Shown here piece by piece: positions 40,513 through 51,000 of a DNA stretch of 64,000 nucleotides. The notes beneath the pieces were generated by a model. That model was not told the DNA's origin. It was given only the letters and a program-made list of their open reading frames with translations, and ran no database searches. Position 1 is the first letter of the stretch. Each line of letters starts with the position of its first letter. The stretch is from assembly GCA_963665705.1 (NCBI GenBank), contig OY762448.1, forward strand, positions 310,001-374,000, written 5' to 3'. The DNA comes from Saccharicrinis sp963665705. Lineage in GTDB: Bacteria > Bacteroidota > Bacteroidia > Bacteroidales > Marinilabiliaceae. The translations under genes were made by a program, and so were the position numbers.

Positions 40513-41880
40513 CTACTCAACAATACTATCAATCTTACCATCATACAATTGCGTAGTAAGTTTGTCTCCTTTTTTAATTTCATCAGAATCTTTGATGGCT
40601 TTATTATTCAGGCAGGTAATTGAATAGCCTTTTTTTAATATGTTTTTAGGATTTAACAAGTTGTTGGTCTTTTCAAATAGCTGTATCTGAGCATTCTTAT
40701 CAGAAAAGAAAAATTTAGTTCTGGTAGCTAATTTTTGAGGATATTGTTTTATTGCCTGTTTTTCATTGTGAATTTTATTCATTGATGAGGTTTTAATTCT
40801 CTCCGAAATAATATTTAGGCGATTTACTCTATCATTAATAAATGAGGAAGAAAAATTATCCAGCTGATGAGCCATGTTTGTTAATTGACTCTTTTGTTTG
40901 GTTAGTGAATGCGAAACCAGCGGTTTAAATCGTGATGAAGATCTTTCAAACATCGATTTATAAGTAGATAAAATTTCACGAGTAGTTGAAACAATATTAT
41001 CTTTTAAATATTCTAATCTATTGTCAAAATCAGAAACCAGTTCAAGAATATGTTCTGCGACTGCTGTTGGTGTTTTTAATCGAGTGTGAGCAACAAAGTC
41101 AACTACAGTTTCGTCTCTCTCATGTCCTATTCCTGAAAAAACAGGGATGGGAAACTGCGCTATGTTATAGGCAATCCAATAATTGTCAAAGCACATCAGA
41201 TCTGAAGTTGAACCTCCTCCACGTATAATAACTACAACATCAAACAAATCTTCATATTCATATATTCTGTCTAACGCAGAAATTACTGATTCTTCAGTTT
41301 TGTCTCCTTGCATTATTGCAGGAAATAGTTTTATGTAAAACTTATAATTGAGCGCATTGTTATTGAGCTGGTTGCAAAAGTCTTCGTACCCAGCAGCAGT
41401 AGGAGAGGATATGACTGCAATTTTTTGTGGCACAATAGGAACTTCGAGCTCTTTATTCATATCAATAACACCCTCTTCGCTGAGTTTATTTAATATAGCT
41501 TGCTTCTTTTGAGCCATATCACCTAAAGTATAATTAGGATCAATATCTCTAATGTTTAAACTAAAACCATAAACTTCCTGAAAATCAATGCTGGCCCGTA
41601 CTAATACTTTTAAGCCGGATGTTAGTTCCTGTCCGGTAGTTTGAATGAAAAATGGTTTGAGCATTCTATAGGTATAGGCCCATATATTTGCTCTTGATTT
41701 AGCAATGATCTGCTCTGTTTTTTCATCTTTTTCAATCAGCTCAAGATAGCAATGTCCATTCCTTACTTCACGTATTTCGCTAATCTCAGCTACAATCCAA
41801 TAAGTTTCTGCAAAAGATTGGTGTATTGTACTTTTAATTTTTGAATTTAATTCAAACAGCGATAGCGAAGGCTCGTTCAT
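40513..41880 (-). CDS. xseA: Exodeoxyribonuclease VII large subunit XseA
   Basis: A 455 aa catalytic subunit of exonuclease VII, cutting single-stranded DNA to oligonucleotides with the small XseB subunit (26698-26898). The N-terminal OB-fold (~1-105; YWIVAEISEIREVRNGHCYLEL), the catalytic core (PQKIAVISSPTAAGYEDF; VVIIRGGGSTSDL; IGHERDETVVDFVAHTRLKTPTAVAE), and a C-terminal coiled coil are all present. The DFVAHTRLKTPTAVAE signature is diagnostic. The S8 protease gene ends 3 bp upstream, so the two may share a transcript. Confidence 0.95.
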   Translation of the reverse strand: MNEPSLSLFELNSKIKSTIHQSFAETYWIVAEISEIREVRNGHCYLELIEKDEKTEQIIAKSRANIWAYTYRMLKPFFIQTTGQELTSGLKVLVRASIDFQEVYGFSLNIRDIDPNYTLGDMAQKKQAILNKLSEEGVIDMNKELEVPIVPQKIAVISSPTAAGYEDFCNQLNNNALNYKFYIKLFPAIMQGDKTEESVISALDRIYEYEDLFDVVVIIRGGGSTSDLMCFDNYWIAYNIAQFPIPVFSGIGHERDETVVDFVAHTRLKTPTAVAEHILELVSDFDNRLEYLKDNIVSTTREILSTYKSMFERSSSRFKPLVSHSLTKQKSQLTNMAHQLDNFSSSFINDRVNRLNIISERIKTSSMNKIHNEKQAIKQYPQKLATRTKFFFSDKNAQIQLFEKTNNLLNPKNILKKGYSITCLNNKAIKDSDEIKKGDKLTTQLYDGKIDSIVE

Positions 41881-41883
41881 TGT

Positions 41884-43515
41884 TTATTTTTTTAAAATCT
41901 TAAAACTGTATTTCTGACTTGATTCAATCAATTGTAATATATACAATCCAGAAGGTAAATTTTCCAGATTATTAATCGTGTATGTATTTGTTGAAGTAAC
42001 TAGTTTATTAACAATTTGTTTGCCTGTTAAATCAAAAATTTTTATTTGAGTCTTAATGATATTTTTTAAACCGTTAATGATTTCAATTTTGTCAGAAAAA
42101 GGATTTGGTGAAATAATGTAAGTGTTACCTAATTTAGTTTCATTTGTTGAACTATCTATATCAAGAGCAGTATAAAAATTAGGTATCCCATAACCAAAGC
42201 TGTCATCAGGATTGTAATAGTGATGACTACTCAATTTTATAATTTGTAATAATTCATTGTTGCTTATTGTTGGTTTAGCCTGCCATAAACATGATGCAAA
42301 ACCGCTTATGACCGGCGCTGAAAAACTGGTTCCGTTTTTATGAGTAACATAACCAGTAATGTCCTGAACAGAATTTTGAACACCTAAAGCTGCAATATCT
42401 GGTTTAATTCTATCATCAAACGAAGGGCCATAACTGCTAAAAGAAGCTCTTGTACTATCAGTATTCATGGCTGCAACCGCTAATACATTTTCGCCATCAG
42501 CAGGTGAAATGATATATTTCCATGAACTGTTACCTTCATTTCCGGCACTGTTTACAACTAATATTCCTTTTGAAAAGGCTTTTTCAGCACCCAATACGCA
42601 GATCGTTGTTTTACCATCCATATCCGAATATGAGTAGTTAAATGAAGTATCGTCAAATTGAGAATATCCTAAAGATGAATTGATAACATCAACACCAGCA
42701 CTGTCGGCATATTCTGCAGCAATAACCCAATTGTATTCCTCAATTGGATATTCACTATTATCATCTTCAGTTCTAAGTAAAATATAATTTGCATCAGGGG
42801 CTGAACCTTTATATTCACTCTCAATAAAACCACTTAATACAGATAGAACATACATGCCATGATAATATTCAGAATCAAAAACATTATTACCCTGATTTAC
42901 AAAATCAACTGATGCCTTAATTTTGTTGTTGCTCCATAAATGATTAAACATTGGTAGCTCATCAACATGGCCAAATCCATTATCAATAACAGCAATTAAC
43001 ATTCCATCTCCTGCATACCCTTCTTGATGTAGCAAGTGCCCGTTAATAGTTACTGTCTGATTATAACTTTCTCCATAAATACTCAAAATATCAGCTTTTA
43101 ATGACTCATCTGTATTTTGAGATGGAAATTTTTGAATGGTAGTGTTTGTTGTTGATTTCCATATAAGCCTGGAACTTGATATGAATGAAACGCGAGTAAT
43201 TGTATCCATTAATACGGAATTATCAGATTCAATAATTGCTCCATTTAACCATTTCGAAGGCCAAAGAATTTTGAGATCCATTTTACTTAAGCTATCCAGA
43301 TAGGATTGATTTACAGGAAGATCTTCCTCTGTAATTTCAATGTTTTGTCTTGCCCTTCTGCCTATAGCCCTTTGAGATAAATACTCTTCCGGAGCGATAA
43401 TTGAAAAATCATTGTCGGCTTTATCTGTAAAACCGACAAAATATTTTTGAGCGTTTAAATCAGAAATAATCAATACGCAAAACAGAAATATTATATGAAG
43501 ATGATAACGTCTCAA
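41884..43515 (-). CDS. Secreted subtilisin-like (S8) serine protease with T9SS tail
   Basis: A 543 aa secreted peptidase. A signal peptide (ending DLNAQ) is followed by a short pro-region and the S8 catalytic domain. The triad is visible as Asp in IAVIDNGFGH, His in YYHGMYVLSVL (written HG-M rather than the usual HGTHV) and Ser in GTSFSAPVISG, with the oxyanion Asn in VVNSAGNEGN. The final ~75 residues (SPNPFSDKIEI ... LPSGLYILQL) are a type A Por sorting domain for type IX secretion. The target protein is unknown. It lies between a YwqK-repeat gene and xseA on the minus strand. Confidence 0.9.
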   Translation of the reverse strand: MRRYHLHIIFLFCVLIISDLNAQKYFVGFTDKADNDFSIIAPEEYLSQRAIGRRARQNIEITEEDLPVNQSYLDSLSKMDLKILWPSKWLNGAIIESDNSVLMDTITRVSFISSSRLIWKSTTNTTIQKFPSQNTDESLKADILSIYGESYNQTVTINGHLLHQEGYAGDGMLIAVIDNGFGHVDELPMFNHLWSNNKIKASVDFVNQGNNVFDSEYYHGMYVLSVLSGFIESEYKGSAPDANYILLRTEDDNSEYPIEEYNWVIAAEYADSAGVDVINSSLGYSQFDDTSFNYSYSDMDGKTTICVLGAEKAFSKGILVVNSAGNEGNSSWKYIISPADGENVLAVAAMNTDSTRASFSSYGPSFDDRIKPDIAALGVQNSVQDITGYVTHKNGTSFSAPVISGFASCLWQAKPTISNNELLQIIKLSSHHYYNPDDSFGYGIPNFYTALDIDSSTNETKLGNTYIISPNPFSDKIEIINGLKNIIKTQIKIFDLTGKQIVNKLVTSTNTYTINNLENLPSGLYILQLIESSQKYSFKILKK

Positions 43516-43544
43516 TACACCTTTTTTACAATTACAAATGATGA

Positions 43545-44402
43545 TTAATTACCTCTGATATATGAATCCGGGTCGTGTTTAAATTCTTCAGGATCTTTCA
43601 GTTTTCCTTTGTTTTTTTCAAATTCCTGAAATAGTATTTTTTGCTTATCGTCAAAATCTTCTTCGTTTAATGTTTGGCCTTCGTCGTATTCAATTTTGTA
43701 AGAGATATTCCCGGTAGGCGTAAAAATTATCCAGGTGCCATCTTCTTTTCCATTTACAAATTGTCCCTGAATTTCTATCTTACCATTTTCAAAATAAACG
43801 ATGTATGGACCTTCGATTAATCCGTTTTTATGTGTGGCTTTTAATTTAATGCTTCCGGATTCATGATATTTATACCAGATACCATCTTTAACATCATTTT
43901 TCCACTCCACTTCTTCCGCTTTCTTTTCATTTCTAAAAAAGTAAGTGGTCATTCCATCTTTTTTCCCTTTGTTGTAATTTTCTTTGGTAAGAAGTTTTCC
44001 TTCAGTTGAATAAAACTCCCAAAGTCCATCTTTAATTCTTCCGAAATAGTTTCCTTTGGCTGTTAGCTTGCCGTTTTCATTAAAGGTTTCTACTTTGCCA
44101 TATTCATCTTTATCATCATAATAGATAACAATTTGCTTATTTCCATTTTGGTAAAAACGTTTCATCTCCCCAACAGGCTTGTCATCTTTAAAAGTTACTG
44201 AATAAGCAAGTTTGCCATTGTTATATTTTTTTTCCCAATAACCTTGTTTTCGGCCTTGTTCATCTCTTTTGTTGATTTCTGTAGAATTAGATGATGAAAC
44301 GGTTTTCTTTGTAGGGACTTTATTTCCAAACACGTCGAGTTCCTGAGCTTGAAGGATGCCTGTGCTAATACTGAGACCTATAATAATTGCTGCTATCTTC
44401 AT
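43545..44402 (-). CDS. Secreted YwqK-type MORN-like repeat protein
   Basis: About 285 aa when started at 44402 (MKIAAIIIGLS), which gives a clean signal peptide ending LQAQ; the longer frame to 44450 would bury it. The mature part is a chain of about eight YwqK/MORN-like beta-hairpin repeats, each with a G-x-W or NG-K-(L/I) core (KDGLWEFYSTEGKL, KDGIWYKYHESGSI, EDGTWIIFTPTGNI). Databases label such proteins 'toxin-antitoxin system YwqK antitoxin', but no toxin gene is adjacent and that name is not supported here. It may bind membranes, peptidoglycan or partners; the function is unknown. Confidence 0.82.
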   Translation of the reverse strand: MKIAAIIIGLSISTGILQAQELDVFGNKVPTKKTVSSSNSTEINKRDEQGRKQGYWEKKYNNGKLAYSVTFKDDKPVGEMKRFYQNGNKQIVIYYDDKDEYGKVETFNENGKLTAKGNYFGRIKDGLWEFYSTEGKLLTKENYNKGKKDGMTTYFFRNEKKAEEVEWKNDVKDGIWYKYHESGSIKLKATHKNGLIEGPYIVYFENGKIEIQGQFVNGKEDGTWIIFTPTGNISYKIEYDEGQTLNEEDFDDKQKILFQEFEKNKGKLKDPEEFKHDPDSYIRGN

Positions 44403-44472
44403 TGTAATTTGTATGTTGATTATTGGATACAAATTTAATAAGACTTCCAAACAATTAAAGAAGACCTGTCAT

Positions 44473-45189
44473 TTATTTAAAAAGTAAAATGACACAGGAT
44501 ATTAATGTTAAAACAAGAGTAGAGTTTTTAAATGTTCTAGAAGGGATTTTTGAATTTAATCGCTTCCCAAAATAGGAGCCAATATATAATAGCGGGAAGA
44601 ATAAAAGAACCAGTTTAAGAGATTCTGTTGTTATAAGGTCTGCAATAAAATATCCTATAATGGCTACTAAAGAGGTGGTAATATTAAACCATGAAAATAT
44701 TTCTCTAAATTCCTGATTGTTAATTTTTGATGAATTCAAAAATAAAGCCAAGGGAGGTCCGCTGACAGAAGTACTTCCTGTCAGTAAACCTACAACTGCT
44801 CCTACAAGAGGATAAGTAATCCCTGGGTAATTAACAGGAGACTTTGAAACAAAGAAGGAAAGACCTGTTAGGGCTATAAATATCATGCTTATTGTATGGA
44901 TAAGACTTGCTTCATTGGCATTTTTTAAAATTAGTACCCCCAATAAAGTGAAAATAGCTCCTGTAAGAATTAAAGGTTTCACTTTTGAGGGTACTAGATT
45001 TTTGTCCTTCTTTTGAAGAACAATTATAGTTGATGAAATAAAGTTACACATTACTAAAACCGGAATTATTTCAACCGGAGAATACCAGATTAAAAGAGGA
45101 GGTAAGGATACAAGTGCAAATCCAAAACCAGAAATTCCTTTAATTAAGCTTGCAACCGATACGATTAAAATAATCCAGAATAAAGTCAT
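44473..45189 (-). CDS. TauE/SafE-family anion exporter
   Basis: A 238 aa integral membrane protein with about seven to eight helices. The start LIVSVASLIKGISGFGFALVSLPPL is the family signature, and the second half repeats the motif pattern (VGAVVGLLTGSTSVSGPPLALFL). The family exports sulfite, sulfoacetate or related organosulfur anions. It is the third gene of a LysR-YeiH-TauE group with only 3 bp between it and the YeiH-like gene, so a role in sulfur-anion traffic is a fair inference. Confidence 0.88.
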   Translation of the reverse strand: MTLFWIILIVSVASLIKGISGFGFALVSLPPLLIWYSPVEIIPVLVMCNFISSTIIVLQKKDKNLVPSKVKPLILTGAIFTLLGVLILKNANEASLIHTISMIFIALTGLSFFVSKSPVNYPGITYPLVGAVVGLLTGSTSVSGPPLALFLNSSKINNQEFREIFSWFNITTSLVAIIGYFIADLITTESLKLVLLFFPLLYIGSYFGKRLNSKIPSRTFKNSTLVLTLISCVILLFK

Positions 45190-45192
45190 AGT

Positions 45193-46119
45193 CTATAAAG
45201 TTGTTAACGTTATTAATGATGATGCTCCAATAATAATCCATAATAAAACACCATGTATAAAACTTTTAATACCTGCTTGTTTAGCTTCTTTTATTGAAAT
45301 ATCAGAGCCAATTAAAAATAATGCAGCCACCATTCCTTTTTTACCTAACCAGTTAAGGTGACCAAAAGTTGTTTGCCATTGAGGTAAATAATGGGCAATA
45401 ACTATGGCTATGACGAATAGCCCAATAAATACAGGAATTTTTATTTTTCTTGTTGTAGATTTTTTTTGACTTAGTGAAATTACAATAGCTAAAGGAATTA
45501 TCCAAAGGGCTCTGATTAATTTAACAGTTGTTGCCACCTCTAAAGCTTCTTTTCCATAACTGGCACCTGCTCCCACAACTGAACTTGTATCATGTATGGC
45601 TATCGCTGCCCAGTGTCCAAAAGTTACCTGACTCATATTAAAATGATGACCAATAACCGGAAATATTATCAAAGCAACAGCGTTAAGAATAAATACGACT
45701 ACTAACGAAAATGACACTTGATAGCTTTTGGCATTTAATACATTTGAAATAGCTGCAATAGCACTTCCTCCACAAATCGCAGTTCCAGCAGAAATTAGTA
45801 AGCCAATTTTTGAATCTATTTTTAATAGCTTAGTAAGTATTAAGCCAGCTGTCATAACTGTAACAACCGATATGGCAGTTTCAAGAAATCCACTTTTTGA
45901 AGTTGCAATTACCTGAGTTAGATTCATGCCAAAGCCCATTAGCACAATAGAGGCTTTTAGAAATAGAGAAGTGTGTTTATTGATATTAGCATATTTTATA
46001 CCTAATAATGACAATACAATTCCACAAGCTAGAGCTATTGCAGGCGAAAATATTGGAGTAAAACATAATCCAATAATTGTGATATAAATAAGTTGTATTT
46101 GTTTTTGGTTTAAATGCAT
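45193..46119 (-). CDS. YeiH-family putative sulfate exporter
   Basis: A 308 aa membrane protein with about nine to ten helices (PF03601 family). Family motifs are seen in KASIVLMGFGMNLTQV, SAGTAICGGSAIAAISNV and AIHDTSSVVGAGASYG. YeiH is a putative exporter whose gene is often divergent from or next to a LysR regulator (YeiE). Here the LysR gene is immediately upstream on the same strand (80 bp) and the TauE-like exporter is downstream. Confidence 0.88.
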   Translation of the reverse strand: MHLNQKQIQLIYITIIGLCFTPIFSPAIALACGIVLSLLGIKYANINKHTSLFLKASIVLMGFGMNLTQVIATSKSGFLETAISVVTVMTAGLILTKLLKIDSKIGLLISAGTAICGGSAIAAISNVLNAKSYQVSFSLVVVFILNAVALIIFPVIGHHFNMSQVTFGHWAAIAIHDTSSVVGAGASYGKEALEVATTVKLIRALWIIPLAIVISLSQKKSTTRKIKIPVFIGLFVIAIVIAHYLPQWQTTFGHLNWLGKKGMVAALFLIGSDISIKEAKQAGIKSFIHGVLLWIIIGASSLITLTTL

Positions 46120-46199
46120 GTTATCAACATTTTTTTGAATAGAACAAAAATAGTGAGTTGCAATAACTAAAACAAATACAAAAAAATTATAGTTTATAA

Positions 46200-47087
46200 C
46201 TAAAAGCTATAGGAGCTTAAATAATTAATAAAGAGTTCAGCTGTATAGCTAGGGTTTCCCTGTCGTAATGCAATTCTAAATTTTCTGCCAATTTTAAGTC
46301 GGGAGACACTTAGTTTAACAATTTGTTTCAGCTCGATTTCTTTAGATATTGATTTTTCAGAAACGAGTGCCACTCCTTCAAAATTAGTTAGGAAGTTTTT
46401 TATTGCTTCAGTACTTCCGAGGTGAATTACAATATTAAGATCTTCAAGATTGATGTTGTTTTCACCTAATGATTTTCTGATAACTTCCAGTGTTCCAGAG
46501 CCTCTTTCGCGCAATACCATTGGAATATTTGCAAGGTCAGCAATGGCAATTTGACGTTTTTTTGCGTAAACACTATTGCTACCAGTAACCACAACTATTT
46601 CATCATCCAAAAAATCAGAATATTTTAATTCTTTAAGTGAAGAAAAGCCTTCAATAAGTGCAATGTCAATTTCTTCAGATTGTAATTTTTGTTGTATTTC
46701 GTGAGAGTTGCCACTTAATAAGTATAAATCTATTTTCGGATATCTTTTGTAAAAAGAGGCCAGTGTTTCAGGGATTAAATATTGTGATATTGTAGAGCTG
46801 GCCCCAATTCTTAGTGTTCCCTTGAAAGTGTTATTGAGACGGCCTAATTCAAATTCAAGTTCAGCATATTGTTGCTTAATCTTTTTTAAATATTCATAGT
46901 TTACCTTTCCTGCTTTAGTCAGGTATATTCTATTGCCTTTACGATCAAAGAGTGTACTTTTAAGTTTTGATTCAAGTTCTTTTATATGTTTGGTTACTGC
47001 AGGTTGACTAATAAATAACTCTTCAGCAGCTTTTGAAAAACTTAAATTCTCTGCAACAGCTATAAATACTCGGTCTCTAAAATCCAT
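46200..47087 (-). CDS. LysR-family transcriptional regulator (CysB/YeiE-like)
   Basis: A 295 aa regulator. The winged HTH is N-terminal (AENLSFSKAAEELFISQPAVTKHIKELE), and a periplasmic-binding-like effector domain spans ~90-295 (LRIGASSTISQYLIP, LRERGSGTLEVI). The effector is unknown. It is first in a minus-strand group with YeiH and TauE homologues, which parallels the yeiE-yeiH pairing of other bacteria and suggests control of anion export genes in cis (inference). A possible divergent promoter region toward the DUF3667 gene is only 76 bp. Confidence 0.9.
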   Translation of the reverse strand: MDFRDRVFIAVAENLSFSKAAEELFISQPAVTKHIKELESKLKSTLFDRKGNRIYLTKAGKVNYEYLKKIKQQYAELEFELGRLNNTFKGTLRIGASSTISQYLIPETLASFYKRYPKIDLYLLSGNSHEIQQKLQSEEIDIALIEGFSSLKELKYSDFLDDEIVVVTGSNSVYAKKRQIAIADLANIPMVLRERGSGTLEVIRKSLGENNINLEDLNIVIHLGSTEAIKNFLTNFEGVALVSEKSISKEIELKQIVKLSVSRLKIGRKFRIALRQGNPSYTAELFINYLSSYSF

Positions 47088-47163
47088 AATGTTATAGAAC
47101 AGATCGTTAAAAAATGCAACAAATTATATATATTCAAGCAAAATTAACAAATTATATGAGGTA

Positions 47164-48069
47164 ATGAATAGTACAGCGCCAGACTCAACAATAAACTGCA
47201 AAAACTGTGAAACTTCTTTTGTTGGTAATTTTTGTCCTCATTGTGGACAGTCTGTTAAAGATTACGAAAAACCTTTTGGATTGCTTATTTATGATTTGAT
47301 GGGTAATATATTTGCTTTTGATACTCGTTTATGGAGAACATTAAAGGCTGTATTGTTTCAACCCGGCAAGATGGCACAGGAATTTATACGTGGGCGTCGT
47401 GTTGAATATATGCCTCCTTTTAGATTTTATGTTTTTATCAGTTTTATCTTTTTTTTATTGCTCAACACTGTGACTCTTAATAGTATTGAAAAAAATTATA
47501 AGCAGTCGAATGGAGATATTGAAAGATTGGCCGAAAATAATAAAAAGAACTTTATATTATTTAATTCAAATGATGCTGATGTTGCCCAAGCAGATTCCTT
47601 GATAAATAAAAAATCAGAGGTAGATGAATCGGAGACAGAAGATGAAAAGGTTATGGATCGTATCCAAGACATTAATAAGCATCCTGAATATTATTTACCT
47701 CAGTTTTTTAAATATTTATCCTGGTTTTTGTTTTTATTAATGCCTTTGTATGGAGCAATGCTTTGGCTGTTTTTTAAGAAAAGCTACAGGTATTATGTTG
47801 GTCATTTGATTTTTGCCATTAATCAACACTCATTTCTATTTATCATATTTATAGTAATGATGTTATTGGCTTACTTTTTGCCTGGTGTGGCAAGTGCAAT
47901 GAATGGATGGTTATTTCTTTTAGTTCCGATTTATTCAATAATTGGAGCTCATAAGTTATATAAGAAAAAGTGGTTAACAGTTTTTGGGCGTTTATTGGCA
48001 ATATTTTTTATGTATAGTGTAACTATTATTACAGGACTTATTACTGCTGCAGTTATTGTATTTATCTAA
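47164..48069 (+). CDS. DUF3667 membrane protein with N-terminal zinc ribbon
   Basis: A 301 aa protein. A zinc ribbon lies at ~9-27 (CKNCETSFVGNFCPHCGQ, two CxxC knuckles). A conserved segment (YDLMGNIFAFDTRLWRTLKAVLFQPGKMAQEFIRG) defines DUF3667. A first membrane helix follows (~95-115), then a charged linker and four more helices to the C-terminus. The family is frequent in Bacteroidota, and its function is unknown. The last 4 bp overlap the end of the convergent HTCS gene. Confidence 0.88.
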   Translation: MNSTAPDSTINCKNCETSFVGNFCPHCGQSVKDYEKPFGLLIYDLMGNIFAFDTRLWRTLKAVLFQPGKMAQEFIRGRRVEYMPPFRFYVFISFIFFLLLNTVTLNSIEKNYKQSNGDIERLAENNKKNFILFNSNDADVAQADSLINKKSEVDESETEDEKVMDRIQDINKHPEYYLPQFFKYLSWFLFLLMPLYGAMLWLFFKKSYRYYVGHLIFAINQHSFLFIIFIVMMLLAYFLPGVASAMNGWLFLLVPIYSIIGAHKLYKKKWLTVFGRLLAIFFMYSVTIITGLITAAVIVFI

Positions 48070-51000
48070 GATGATTTTCTATAATTACCGGGTGTCATGC
48101 CGTATTTGTTTTTAAAGCATTTTCCAAAGTATTTTAGGTCAGAAAATCCAGTCATATAACAAATCTCTTTTATAAGAAACTGTTCTGTTTTAATAAGATG
48201 AGCTGCTTTACTTAATCTCAAATCTCTAATAAATTCAACAGGAGGCATACCTGTTAAACTTTTTATTTTATTGAAGAAGGTAGATCTTGATAGCCCAACA
48301 GATTTGGCTAAGTTTTCTACAGATAATTCATTGTTATCAAGATTTTTTTCAATATGATTCATTACTTTTTGCATTAGTAATTCATCAGCAGGAGCTATTA
48401 AATTCTGTTTAACTTCTGTATTCTCTTCATTTATTTTAATATGATCCCTAAAAATATTATGTAAGTGTTCTCGTTGTTTTATTAAATTGGTAATACGTGC
48501 TTTCATATATGCCACACTAAAGGGTTTGGTTATATAATCATCGGCTCCGTAAGTCAAACCTTCGAGTTTACTTTCAATATTTGATTTTGCAGTTAGTAAT
48601 ATAACCGGGATATGGCTTGTAGCAGTATTTTTTCGAATATCTTTAAGTAATTCTATTCCATTTTTTTCAGGCATCATAATATCGCTGATAATAAAATCCG
48701 GCGATTGTGATTTAGCTTTTTCCAAGCCATCCATACCATTATCAGATTCAATTACAGCATAATCTTGCTCAAGTATTGTTTTTATAAATTGACGTAATTC
48801 ATTGTCATCTTCAACAATAAGGATAGAATATTTTTCTTTAGGAGTATTTTGTTTTTGACTATAGGCATCCGATTCTAATTTTGCTTGAGATAATTTAACC
48901 TCATCTTCTTTTTCTGTGTTGTCTACAATTATTTCAACATTATCATCGTAATGGTTTTTGCCATTTAAAAAACTGATTGTAAAAGAACTTCCTTTACCTG
49001 TTTCACTTTCTACAGAAACTAAGGCTGAATGTTTTTCAGCAATTTCTTTAATAATTGATAAACCTATGCCTGTACTCGGTTTACTGCTATCATCATTAAA
49101 AGAAGAAAATCTTTTGAAAAGATCTTTTTGTTTTGTCTTTGAAATGCCTGGTCCACTATCTGTAATTTTGAGGATGGCATACTTATCAGTTTGTTGTACT
49201 ACAACTTTTATTGAATCACCTTTGCTACAATATTTAAATGCATTAGATAATAAATTCATGATTATTTTATCTAATGCATCCTGGTCTGCCCATAGGTCAA
49301 TGTTTCCTGAAATATCTTTAAAACTAAAATCAAAGCCTTTTTCCTCAGCTAGTTCCATAAAATCTAAACAAATTTTTTCTGTAAAATGTCCCAGATTTAT
49401 TTTACTTACTTTTAAGTGTTTGTCTTGTATTTTTCTAAAATCAAGTATCTGATTTACTAATTTTAGTAAACGATTGGTTCCCTGAGAAATAAACTTAAGT
49501 TGATTTCGAATGTCTTGCGGTGTTTTTTTATCGTTAATTAAAAATTCAATAGGAGAGGTGATCATAGTAAGAGGTGTACGAATTTCATGAGATACATCTG
49601 TAAAGAACTTTAGTTTCATATCAGATATTTCTTTTTGAACCTTAATGTCACTCTTCAATCTATATATAGTCAGGATATATTTTTGTAATATAAAAAATAG
49701 AAAAAGAAATAGCGAGAAATATAAAATGTAGGCTAAAGGAGTTTCCCAAAACGAAGGCTTTACTGTTATATTTAAAGTATGTTCATTATTCATCCATGTA
49801 CCTCTTCCGTTGGTTGATTTTACTTTAAAAATATAGGTGCCCTTGGGTATGTTGGTGTAATTTGCAATTCTTTGTTTTTGAGTATAATACCATTCTTTGT
49901 CAAAACCTTCTAGTTTATAGGCATACTCAATTTGTTTTGTGTTTTGATAATCTAAGGTAGAAAACTGAATATTAAAAAAGTTTTGATTGTGTCGTAGTTC
50001 TATCCTTTTTATATCATCAATATTTCCTAATAACGGAGAATCTTCAGTATGCCTTACATTCTTATTAAATAATTGAAAATTGGTAAAAACAATATTCGAT
50101 TTTAAGGTGTCAGATAGAACAGAATCCGGATAAAAGGAAATCAATCCGTTCGAAAAACCAAATAGCAAAGAGTTGTTATTTAAACGTAGAGATGTTGATT
50201 CGGAGAAAGTTTTCTGACCTACTTCATGAAAGTTTTCAAATAATTCATTATCAGGATTAAATCGGATCAGGTTATTTTCAGTTGACATCCAGATGTTTCC
50301 ATGCTTGTCATCTACCAAGGATAATAAACCATCAGAAGCTAAAATATTTTCATTGTTATAGGATTGAAAACCATTGATGTTTCCTTTTGGAGCTCTTTTT
50401 AATTTATTCAATCCGCCTCCATATGTTGCTATAAATATTTCTTTATTTTTTGAAAGCAGGATACCCATTATTTCATTATTACTTAAATTTTTAGTGTTAA
50501 AGGAATTACTGGTGTAATGGTTAAAAATAATGGATTCAGGACTATTAAAATCAGCTTTCCATGTAAGTAACCCATTAGATGTGCCAGCATATAATACATT
50601 GTTTTTTCCTATCGCCATACATCTAACCCTATTGCAATTTATTGCAGGGAAATTTTTTAGCTTATTTAAAGAATTTATAAACCTGTATTTGCCTTCCTGA
50701 TTATATTGTATCAGGTTTATACCTCCTCCCAAAGTGGCACACCAAATGTTTTTGTTAGCGTCTTCAACTATGCTATATACATTGTTATTACTTATGCTAA
50801 AGGGATTTGTTCGGTCATGTACGAAATTTTGAACTTTATATGAGATAGAATCCTTGTTGGGTTTTAAAACGTAAATTCCGTTACCTCTGGTGCCTATCCA
50901 TATTTTACCTTCATCATCTTCTTTAATACAATAAATGGCACTAGGCCAAAGCGTATTGTCGCTATTAATACCTTTGTCTGATATAGCAGTTATATACTCA

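Noticed and set aside
43545..44450. Toxin-antitoxin system (YwqK 'antitoxin')
   Set aside because: The name is only a database label for the repeat; the neighbours are a protease and an exporter, and the protein has a signal peptide.
48958..49452. 164-codon plus-strand frame inside the HTCS gene
   Set aside because: It mirrors the kinase domain in another frame, with no recognisable domain.
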